From assembly GCA_001898425.1 (NCBI GenBank), contig MKTV01000006.1:1181-33297 (forward strand): a stretch of 32,117 bases of DNA, given 5' to 3'. This document shows, in pieces, positions 23,031 to 29,156 of the stretch. A program made the translations under genes and the position numbers. The first letter of the stretch is position 1. Every line of letters begins with the position of its first letter. This DNA is from Rhodospirillales bacterium 69-11 (lineage in GTDB: Bacteria > Pseudomonadota > Alphaproteobacteria > Acetobacterales > Acetobacteraceae). The notes under the pieces were generated by a model. That model was not told the origin of the DNA and made no database searches. It was given only the letters and a program-made list of their open reading frames with translations.

Positions 23031-23972
23031 ATGCCTATTCTGCGTTTCATTCCCGAAGCCACCAAGATCGATTTCGTCGGCCAGCGCTATTTCGCCTTCG
23101 CGCTGACTGCGCTGGTGCTGCTCGCCTCCGTCATCTCGATCGCGGTGCAGGGCTTCAACCTCGGGATCGATTTCACCGGTGGCGTGCTTCTGGAAGTCAA
23201 ATCGGCCCAGACCATCGACATCGCCAAGGTGCGGTCGGAGGTGAACAGCCTCGGCTTCCCCGAAGCCCAGATGCAGTATTTCGGCGGCGGGGAATGCAAC
23301 ACCCCGGTCAATTCCTGCCTGATGATCCGCATTCAGCCCAAGGGGAACGAGGCCGACCAGACCGTGGCCCAGACCGTCAAGAACAAGCTGGGTGCGGGCT
23401 ACACCTTCCGCAAGGCCGATGTGGTGGGGCCGAAAGTATCGGGGGAACTGTTCAATCACGGCGTGCTGGCCACGCTGCTGGCCGTGGTCATGATCGGCAT
23501 TTACGTCGCGGTGCGGTTTGAGTGGCAGTACGGCATCGGTGCTGCGGTCTCCACCGGCCATGACGTGCTGGTGACGGCGGGCCTGTTCTCGCTACTGCAT
23601 TTCGATTTCGATCTGACCTCGGTGGCCGCTCTGCTGACGCTGGCCGGCTACTCAATCAACGACACCGTGGTGGTGTTCGACCGTATCCGCGAGAACCGGC
23701 GCAAATACAAGCGCATGCCGCTGGCGGAACTGATCAACCTCTCCACCAACCAGATGCTGACGCGGACCATTCTGACCAGTGTTTCGACCGCGATCTCCAT
23801 CATCCCGCTGCTGCTGTTTGGTGGGCCGACCCTGTTCGAGTTCACCGCGGCCATCGTCTTCGGCATCGTGATCGGGACGTTCTCATCGGTCTACGTCGCG
23901 GCCGCATTGCTGCTCTACCTGCCGTCGCCCGCGGGCACGGCGGAAGAACCCGCGGCGGCAAAGCAGGCCTGA
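23031..23972 (+). CDS. secF: SecF, protein-export membrane protein
   Basis: The product has 313 residues, normal length. The first membrane segment is at about 18-38. A periplasmic P1-like domain opens with the conserved LGIDFTGGVLLEV. Five further membrane segments follow, with the family motifs GYSINDTVVVFDRIRENRR and LINLSTNQMLTRTILTS. With SecD and YajC it drives late steps of Sec-dependent export using the proton gradient. secD, usually directly upstream, is absent here; the upstream gene is a divergent permease. The periplasmic domain has two nearby cysteines (GECNTPVNSC). Confidence 0.96.
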   Translation: MPILRFIPEATKIDFVGQRYFAFALTALVLLASVISIAVQGFNLGIDFTGGVLLEVKSAQTIDIAKVRSEVNSLGFPEAQMQYFGGGECNTPVNSCLMIRIQPKGNEADQTVAQTVKNKLGAGYTFRKADVVGPKVSGELFNHGVLATLLAVVMIGIYVAVRFEWQYGIGAAVSTGHDVLVTAGLFSLLHFDFDLTSVAALLTLAGYSINDTVVVFDRIRENRRKYKRMPLAELINLSTNQMLTRTILTSVSTAISIIPLLLFGGPTLFEFTAAIVFGIVIGTFSSVYVAAALLLYLPSPAGTAEEPAAAKQA

Positions 23973-24013
23973 AAATCCCTTCGGGCGGAACAGCCCCGAT
24001 CCGATCCGCCAGA

Positions 24014-24652
24014 TCAGAACGGATTCAACGATTCCTCGCGCGTGAAGGTCAGGTAACCGGCGTTGACGCCAGCGCGCAGGCCGACGCCGGTGCGCATCGG
24101 GGCCAGCGTGATGTCGCCCGCACGCAGATAATTCACCCCGATCCCGGCGATGAAATAATAGGTGCCTTCAACGCCCGGGAATTTCTGGAACAGCCGGTCG
24201 GCGCTGCGCAGATTGTAGACCAGGGTGAAACTTTTCGAGGCGTTGCCCCCGATGTCGAAGCCGACCGACGGCCCCTGCCAATAAACCTTGCGGGCTTTGT
24301 GGTGTTTGCGGATCAGCCAGCCCGAACCATAGCGCAGGCCCACGATGATGGCGCCGGAACCTTCCTCGCCGGTGATATAGGCGTCCGGCAGGCCCTGTTC
24401 GGAAAACACCTTCTGCACCGCCTTGGCCACGGCTTCGGTGGTCATGCCGAAAAAACCGGATGCGGCCTGAACGATTTCGTTCTGGGTGAATTTGTCGCTG
24501 GCGCTTTCCTGATCGTTGGCCTGATTGCGGGCCCGGTTGTCGTAGTTCTGGTTGTCGTAGGCGTGATTGTCCGTCTGCGCCTGGGCCTGCGAAGCCGCGG
24601 AAAATAGCACGGTCAGGGCGGCAAAAGCCGCGGGAAGAAAGCGCAACGGCAT
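24014..24652 (-). CDS. Secreted DUF1134 family protein
   Basis: The product has 212 residues from ATG 24652 (GGAG 9 bases upstream). Sec signal peptide: PLRFLPAAFAALTVLFSAAS, cut near AQAQ. An Asn/Asp-rich spacer follows (DNQNYDNRARNQAND). The DUF1134 domain then fills the rest, with GFFGMTTEAVAKAVQKVF, GEEGSGAIIVGLRYGSG and GPSVGFDIGGNASK, related to SYLF-type lipid-binding folds. It is common in Alphaproteobacteria and probably periplasmic. Its exact function is unknown. Confidence 0.9.
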   Translation of the reverse strand: MPLRFLPAAFAALTVLFSAASQAQAQTDNHAYDNQNYDNRARNQANDQESASDKFTQNEIVQAASGFFGMTTEAVAKAVQKVFSEQGLPDAYITGEEGSGAIIVGLRYGSGWLIRKHHKARKVYWQGPSVGFDIGGNASKSFTLVYNLRSADRLFQKFPGVEGTYYFIAGIGVNYLRAGDITLAPMRTGVGLRAGVNAGYLTFTREESLNPF

Positions 24653-24813
24653 TATCGGTTTCTCCAGCGTTGAGTTCGGTGAGCGTTGGATCGGCATGAA
24701 CCTATGGGAACCCCAAACTGAGTCGAAATTTAGCACAGCAGCGGCAAAAAGACGTCCAGGGCCGGAAATCACTTGAATACCGTGTAAATTGGCATAGGTG
24801 TTGAGCCACCGTC

Positions 24814-25071
24814 ATGGAACAGAACCCGCCGCCCCAGGAAACCGATGCCAAGCCCACTTTTGGTGTGGGGAGTTGGATAACGGTGATCGTGCTGGGCGGG
24901 ATTCTGCTCGTTGCGCTCTTCTATGCCGTTCACGCCTGGAGCAGCATGAACAATGGCATCAGCACGGCCGGCTGGGTGTTCATGATCATGGGCATCGTGT
25001 TCACCACCGCGGTGGGCGCAGGCCTGATGGGTCTGGTGTTCTATTCCAGCCGTCACAATTTCGATCAATAA
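24814..25071 (+). CDS. Small two-segment membrane protein, unknown function
   Basis: The product has 85 residues. A polar N-terminus (MEQNPPPQETDAKP) leads into membrane segments at about 21-42 (ITVIVLGGILLVALFYAVHAW) and about 54-78 (VFMIMGIVFTTAVGAGLMGLVFY). A short polar tail follows. It is divergent from the DUF1134 gene and convergent with cysQ. No strong ribosome site is seen, but the composition is clearly that of a membrane protein. No family is named. Confidence 0.72.
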   Translation: MEQNPPPQETDAKPTFGVGSWITVIVLGGILLVALFYAVHAWSSMNNGISTAGWVFMIMGIVFTTAVGAGLMGLVFYSSRHNFDQ

Positions 25072-25084
25072 ATTTCCCCGCTGG

Positions 25085-25116
25085 AAATCCTTTCGGTCAG
25101 AAATCCTTCCGGTCAG
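25085..25116. repeat. 16-base tandem duplication at the cysQ 3' end
   Basis: AAATCCTTTCGGTCAG (25085-25100) is followed directly by AAATCCTTCCGGTCAG (25101-25116), 15 of 16 bases identical. The second copy contains the cysQ stop codon. It lies between convergent genes. Confidence 0.7.
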
Positions 25117-25922
25117 ATCCGGCCGCGCGCCACGAAGAAGGGGTTGGCGAAGCCCGCTTCGGTCTTGCCGTAACTGAGCGCCTTGCCATCCAGATCGCAG
25201 ACCGATCCGCCCGCCGCCGCAAGAACCGCATGCCCCGCCGCGGTATCCCATTCCATGGTGCGGCCAAGGCGGGGATAGATGTCGGCCTCGCCGCTCGCGA
25301 CCAGACAGAATTTCAACGACGATCCGGCCGAGAGAAAATTCTTCACCTTGTAGGACGCAAGCCATTCCTCGGTTTTGTAGTCGCGGTGGCTGCGGCTTGC
25401 GACGGCGACAAGCCCGTCTGCCGCCGGCGCACGCGCGGCAATGGCGCGGGCCTTCTGCGGGGCATAGACGCCGCCGTCGGTGGCGATTTCAAAGGCGCCG
25501 GCTTCGGCATCGCCGATGAACAGGCGATTGCAAGCCGGTGCATAGACCACGCCCGAGACGGGCACGCCGTCCCGGATCTCGGCGATGTTCACCGTGAACT
25601 CACCATTGCGGTTGAGAAACTCCTTGGTGCCGTCCAGCGGATCGACAAGGAAAAAGCGGGCGCCGATCTTTGCGATGTGGCCCGCGGCCACCTCTTCCTC
25701 CGCAATCACGGCGGCGCCCGGTTCCAGCCGGCTCAGCGCACGCAGGATGTGGGCCTCCGCCTCCTCATCGGCGGCCGTGACGGGGGAGTGGTCTTCCTTG
25801 CGACGGACCGGGGTGTGGTCCTCGCCATAATGGCCAAGGATGATCTTGCCGGCCTCAAACGCGATCTCGCCCAGCGCGGTGGCAAAATCCGGCATGGCCG
25901 CCGGCGTGGTCGTCTGTGTCAT
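25113..25922 (-). CDS. cysQ: CysQ, 3'(2'),5'-bisphosphate nucleotidase
   Basis: The product has 269 residues, an inositol-monophosphatase-fold enzyme. Metal-binding motifs are IAEEE (about 70-74), FFLVDPLDGTKEFLNR (about 87-102) and the C-terminal WDTAAGHAVLAAAGG. The KEFLNRNGEFTVNIA run is specific to CysQ. It hydrolyses 3'-phosphoadenosine 5'-phosphate to AMP and phosphate, clearing the by-product of sulfate assimilation. GGAAAG stands shortly before the ATG. It is not linked to other sulfur genes here. Confidence 0.94.
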   Translation of the reverse strand: MTQTTTPAAMPDFATALGEIAFEAGKIILGHYGEDHTPVRRKEDHSPVTAADEEAEAHILRALSRLEPGAAVIAEEEVAAGHIAKIGARFFLVDPLDGTKEFLNRNGEFTVNIAEIRDGVPVSGVVYAPACNRLFIGDAEAGAFEIATDGGVYAPQKARAIAARAPAADGLVAVASRSHRDYKTEEWLASYKVKNFLSAGSSLKFCLVASGEADIYPRLGRTMEWDTAAGHAVLAAAGGSVCDLDGKALSYGKTEAGFANPFFVARGRI

Positions 25923-26290
25923 TCCAGTCTTTCCGGGTTCCCGGCGCCGGTTCCGGCCGGCGCGCGGTTGTTACAGGGCCGCTTCGTTGTAAGGCTTTCG
26001 GTATTGGCCCGTTGCGGTTTGTGGCCGGAGAGGCCGCCCGTCGCAAGAGGAATTGGCGGTTTTCAGCCCGAACGGGCTGTAAAGTTCCTGGACAGGCCGG
26101 GTTCTGTGGCGCCCGTCACCCGGAATGGCGGAATCGCTAGCGGTTTTGCCGTCCGGCAGCAAAGCCCTATTGTCAGTGCTGTCATGAACTTTTACAGTTC
26201 CCGGCGTCGGGCTCGCGGGAATCCATGCCTGATTTGCTTGGCCCCACTCTTGCTTAACCATAGCCAAGTGTTCAGTGCGGGGTTCAATCG
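25923..26290 (+). promoter_or_regulatory. Regulatory region before the PEP-CTERM gene
   Basis: These 368 bases hold no gene. Near the right end is a sigma-54 promoter match (separate entry). Upstream of it are two GAAC/GTTC inverted repeats: GAAC 26070-26073 with GTTC 26084-26087, and GAACT 26186-26190 with AGTTC 26196-26200. CTGTAAAGTTC (26077-26087) is almost the reverse complement of GAACTTTTACAG (26186-26197). They are candidate enhancer sites for a sigma-54 activator. A CtrA-like half-site TTAACCAT lies at 26254-26261. Confidence 0.5.
26238..26254 (+). promoter_or_regulatory. Sigma-54 (RpoN) promoter of the PEP-CTERM gene
   Basis: TTGGCCCC, four bases, then TTGCT matches the consensus TTGGCACG-N4-TTGCW with the essential GG and GC at exact spacing. 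The implied start near 26265 leaves a 26-base leader before ATG 26291 containing a GCGGGG ribosome-site candidate. Confidence 0.7.
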
Positions 26291-26902
26291 ATGCGTCTTC
26301 ATGCGATTTTTGCTCTTGGTTTCGCGGCCGCCATGGCCTTTGGGGCGTCCGCTTCGGCCAGCCCGATCACATCGGCGCCGCCGGCGTTGTACGTCAACGG
26401 CAATGTGAAGCTGGTCTATATCGGCGGCGATGCCGGGGACCGTTCGGTCCTGTCCATGACCGATGGTCCGGCCAATGTCTTCTGCAACAAATCCGGCGCC
26501 AGCTGCACCGCTACGGCGCCCGGAACGATCGTCGATCTCGGCAGCCATACCGGGGTCCTGAATTTCACGCTGGCCAACACGACGGTCACCAGCGTGTTCG
26601 ATACGGCGAATACGGCCGCGGACGGTTACTACCACGCCCGGATCACGGCGGATTATGCCGACCTCGGCATATTCTCGATGCCCGAGGGTGCGGCGACCGT
26701 GATCGACAGCCTGCTCGATACCGCGCACATCGTCTATTACATCGGTTTCGAAGACCGCATGCACGGCGATTACGATTACAACGATTTCGTTTTCGCGCTG
26801 ATCGATCCGCCCATCGCCGGTGTTCCCGAACCGCTGACCATTTCGCTTCTGGGTGCGGGGCTGTTGGGCCTTGGTTTTTCCCGCCACAAGGCGCGCGCCT
26901 GA
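26291..26902 (+). CDS. PEP-CTERM surface protein with DUF4114-like region
   Basis: The product has 203 residues. The signal peptide is cut near ASASA (about residue 24). A secreted domain follows, containing YYIGFEDRMHGDYDYNDFVFAL (split here as YYIGFED and DYDYNDFVF), the Asp/Asn-rich signature of DUF4114. The C-terminal sorting signal is VPEPLTISLLGAGLLGLGF followed by basic SRHKARA. PEP-CTERM proteins are processed by an exosortase at the membrane and go to the surface or matrix, usually with exopolysaccharide. The sorting enzyme is not in this window. A terminator follows. Confidence 0.92.
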   Translation: MRLHAIFALGFAAAMAFGASASASPITSAPPALYVNGNVKLVYIGGDAGDRSVLSMTDGPANVFCNKSGASCTATAPGTIVDLGSHTGVLNFTLANTTVTSVFDTANTAADGYYHARITADYADLGIFSMPEGAATVIDSLLDTAHIVYYIGFEDRMHGDYDYNDFVFALIDPPIAGVPEPLTISLLGAGLLGLGFSRHKARA

Positions 26903-26923
26903 ATCGTCTGTTTCTCTGAAAGG

Positions 26924-26957
26924 ATGCGGTTGCAGTTTTCTGCAACCGCATTTTTCT
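26924..26957 (+). terminator. Rho-independent terminator after the PEP-CTERM gene
   Basis: ATGCGGTTGCAG (26924-26935) pairs perfectly with CTGCAACCGCAT (26940-26951) around TTTT, followed by TTTTCTTT. It is the strongest terminator in the window. Confidence 0.95.
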
Positions 26958-27001
26958 TTGTGGCGCCTGCAAGCGGGCTCCGTTGCAGCGCTTCCATCCC
27001 G

Positions 27002-27016
27002 TTAAGCGTTCCTTAA
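27002..27016. promoter_or_regulatory. CtrA-type box upstream of chpT
   Basis: TTAA (27002-27005), seven bases, TTAA (27013-27016) is an exact match to the CtrA consensus TTAA-N7-TTAA. It lies 55 bases before the chpT ATG, a usual position for CtrA control. Confidence 0.65.
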
Positions 27017-27071
27017 TGGCGCCCCTCTAGTGTTACCAAAGTGAAAGCATGTTGTGCCCGCTGGAGGCCCG

Positions 27072-27692
27072 ATGAACGATATTGAATTCGCCGCGTTTCT
27101 GGTGAGCCGCGTCTGCCATGACCTGGTTGGTCCTTTGGGTGCGGTCGTCAACGGGCTTGAGGTGCTGGAGGATGAGCGCGATGCCGCCATGCGGGCGGAC
27201 GCGCTGAAACTTGTCACCAGTTCGGCGGAACAGGCGCTGGCGCGGCTGCAGTTCATGCGCATCGCCTTTGGTGCTGCGGGGTCTGCGGGTGCGGAACTCG
27301 ATCTCGGTGAAGTGGGCCGATTGGTCACCGGGCTGGTGGAAGGTACCAAGATTGCGGTCGATTGGCAGGCCGCGCCGGTTCACTGGCCCAAGGACTGGGC
27401 GAAACTTCTGATGAATGCAACCGTGCTGGCGGCGGATTGCCTGCCCCGCGGCGGCCACGTCACCGTCACCACCAGCACCGATGAACATGCACCGGCCTTC
27501 ACTGTGACGGGTGTGGGCCAGAACGCGCGCGTGCCGGATGAAGTGGAAAAGGCCGTGCGTGGCGATGCCACTGCCACCCCGCATGACGCGCGCGGCATCC
27601 AGCCCTATCTGGCGCACAAGCTGTCACGTTCGCTGAACGCAGGCCTGACCCTGACCGCGAAAGAAAACGGCGTCGAACTGGCGGCGGGTTAA
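27072..27692 (+). CDS. chpT: ChpT-like histidine phosphotransferase
   Basis: The product has 206 residues from ATG 27072, preceded by GGAGG; an in-frame GTG at 27054 is rejected. The phospho-His is His16 in FLVSRVCHDLVGPLGAV, the ChpT/DHp-type helix. A second helix follows (LKLVTSSAEQALARLQFMRIAFG), then a degenerate ATPase-like domain that does not bind ATP in ChpT. ChpT passes phosphate from CckA to CtrA and CpdR in the alphaproteobacterial cell-cycle relay. A CtrA-type box upstream suggests feedback. cckA and ctrA are not in the window. Confidence 0.88.
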   Translation: MNDIEFAAFLVSRVCHDLVGPLGAVVNGLEVLEDERDAAMRADALKLVTSSAEQALARLQFMRIAFGAAGSAGAELDLGEVGRLVTGLVEGTKIAVDWQAAPVHWPKDWAKLLMNATVLAADCLPRGGHVTVTTSTDEHAPAFTVTGVGQNARVPDEVEKAVRGDATATPHDARGIQPYLAHKLSRSLNAGLTLTAKENGVELAAG

Positions 27693-27696
27693 AAAA

Positions 27697-27776
27697 GCGG
27701 TTCCAGGAAAAGTGTGCAGCGGTTTTGCGCCGGGGAACCGCGATAAATAAGAGAGCGGTTCCAGGAAAAGTGTGCG
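27697..27776 (+). repeat. Repeated intergenic unit between chpT and the receiver gene
   Basis: The 22 bases beginning AGCGGTTCCAGGAAAAGTG occur at 27697-27718 and again, identical, at 27755-27776. GCGGTTCC (27698-27705) can also pair with GGAACCGC (27735-27742). The AAAAGTGTG-GCGGTTTT pattern resembles short dispersed repeats common in alphaproteobacterial intergenic DNA. A whole-genome search is needed to confirm. Confidence 0.7.
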
Positions 27777-27897
27777 GTGGTTGGTGCGTTACTGGCCCCC
27801 GCACCGGAAACGCGGTTCATTCAGGGCACATTTACCTTCGGTCCATAGACTTCAGGCCATTGGCCGGTGTTCTGCGGCCGGGGGAGAGTGCCGTATC

Positions 27898-28263
27898 ATG
27901 AAGCATTGCATGATCGTGGACGACAGCCGTGTCATACGCCGTGTCGCTTCGCGTATTTTGGAAGATCTGTCGTTTGAAACATCCGAAGCCGAAAGCGGCC
28001 AGATGGCGCTTGAAGCCTGCCGCCATCGCATGCCGGATGTGATCCTGCTCGATTCGAACATGCCCAGCATGTCTTATCTCGAATTCCTCCGCACGCTGCG
28101 GCGGCAGGCGAACGGCGCCCATCCGGTTGTGGTGTTCTGCACCACCGAAAACAATGTCGGGCATATCAACGATGCCTTGGGTGCGGGCGCCAACGAATAC
28201 ATCATGAAGCCGTTCGATCGCGAAAGCCTGCAATCGAAACTGGCGGAAATCGGCATGGCGTGA
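27898..28263 (+). CDS. Single-domain response regulator (CheY-like receiver)
   Basis: The product has 121 residues, a complete receiver domain and nothing else. The acidic pair is Asp8-Asp9, the phosphoacceptor is Asp52 in DVILLDSNMP, the switch Thr is in FCTTENN (82-83), and the Lys is Lys104 in IMKPF. GGGGGAGA precedes ATG 27898. It is followed 40 bases later by cheR and preceded by chpT. It may be a CheY-type output protein or a partner in a local phosphorelay; no CheA is present to decide. Confidence 0.9.
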   Translation: MKHCMIVDDSRVIRRVASRILEDLSFETSEAESGQMALEACRHRMPDVILLDSNMPSMSYLEFLRTLRRQANGAHPVVVFCTTENNVGHINDALGAGANEYIMKPFDRESLQSKLAEIGMA

Positions 28264-28303
28264 GGTTCGGCGGCCCTTTGCATACCGGGGTGGATGCCCT
28301 GCG

Positions 28304-29146
28304 ATGAATCCGGCCGATATCGCATTGCTGGTGGAGCTTCTGAAGCGGCGCACAGGCATCGCGCTCAATCCCGCCAAAACCCATCTGATCGAAAGCCGGC
28401 TGACCCCGGTTGCGCGGCAGTTCGGTTTCCGCAAGGCCGATGCGCTGTTGCGCGATCTTTTGCGCCATGGCCGCGAGGCGATGTGGCGCGCGGCGACAGA
28501 GGCGCTGACCACCAACGACACCTGGTTTTTTCGCGACCGCGCGCCGTTTGAACAGTTTCGCGATGCCGTGCTTCCGGTGCTGGCGCTCAGGCGTGCCGCC
28601 ACGCGCAAATTGCGCATCTGGTGTTGTGCGGTCTCCACCGGGCAGGAAGTCTATTCGCTCGCCATGCTGCTGCAGGAGACGCCGCTGCTGGCCGAGGGCT
28701 GGGATATCGAGCTGATCGCGACCGATCTCAATTCGCAATCCATCGCGCGTGCGCGTGAAGGGCTTTATACCAGTTATGAGGTCCAGCGCGGTCTGGGTAT
28801 CCGCCGCCTGATCACCTATTTCAATCAGGAAGGCGACAAATGGCGCATCGCGGGCCGCCTCGGCCGCATGATCCAGTTTCGCACTTTCAACCTGCTGGAC
28901 GATGCGGGCTGGGTGGGCACGGTGGATGCCGTGTTCTGCCGCAACGTGCTGATCTATTTCGAGGAGCCGGTGAAGGCGCGCGTGCTCGACCGGCTGGCGG
29001 GCACCCTGGCGGAAGACGGCTATCTCATCACCGGCAATGCGGAAATGCCGGACAAGGTGGTGCCGTTCTTTGAAGCGCTGCCCGGCAGGCGCGGACTTTA
29101 CGCGGTGACACGCCCGGCCTTCATGCTGGTCTCCGGCACATATTAA
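28304..29146 (+). CDS. cheR: CheR, chemoreceptor glutamate methyltransferase
   Basis: The product has 280 residues. The N-terminal helical CheR domain (about 1-75) includes LKRRTGIALNPAKTHLIESRL and ends with TTNDTWFFRD. The SAM-binding domain has LRIWCCAVSTGQEVYSLAML (motif I), LIATDLNSQSIARAREGLY, and the CheR signature VFCRNVLIYFEEPVKARVL. It methylates glutamates of chemoreceptors with SAM. Only the receiver gene accompanies it here; there is no cheA, cheB, cheW or receptor, so its pathway partners are elsewhere or it serves a non-chemotaxis system. Confidence 0.93.
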   Translation: MNPADIALLVELLKRRTGIALNPAKTHLIESRLTPVARQFGFRKADALLRDLLRHGREAMWRAATEALTTNDTWFFRDRAPFEQFRDAVLPVLALRRAATRKLRIWCCAVSTGQEVYSLAMLLQETPLLAEGWDIELIATDLNSQSIARAREGLYTSYEVQRGLGIRRLITYFNQEGDKWRIAGRLGRMIQFRTFNLLDDAGWVGTVDAVFCRNVLIYFEEPVKARVLDRLAGTLAEDGYLITGNAEMPDKVVPFFEALPGRRGLYAVTRPAFMLVSGTY

Positions 29147-29156
29147 AAAGTGGGCA

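Noticed and set aside
21034-23106. Very long open frame on the plus strand across the AI-2E permease
   Set aside because: It is antisense to a gene with clear family motifs and membrane segments. Its product is rich in His, Arg and Gln with no recognisable domain, a typical GC-rich shadow frame.
24788-24803. Sigma-54-like site (TTGGCATA, later TTGA) before the small membrane protein gene
   Set aside because: The essential GC at -12 is GA, and the implied start would lie at or past the ATG.
27860-27875. Sigma-54-like site (TTGGC, later CTGC) before the receiver gene
   Set aside because: GG and GC spacing is right, but the implied start falls at the end of the ribosome-binding site, leaving no usable leader.
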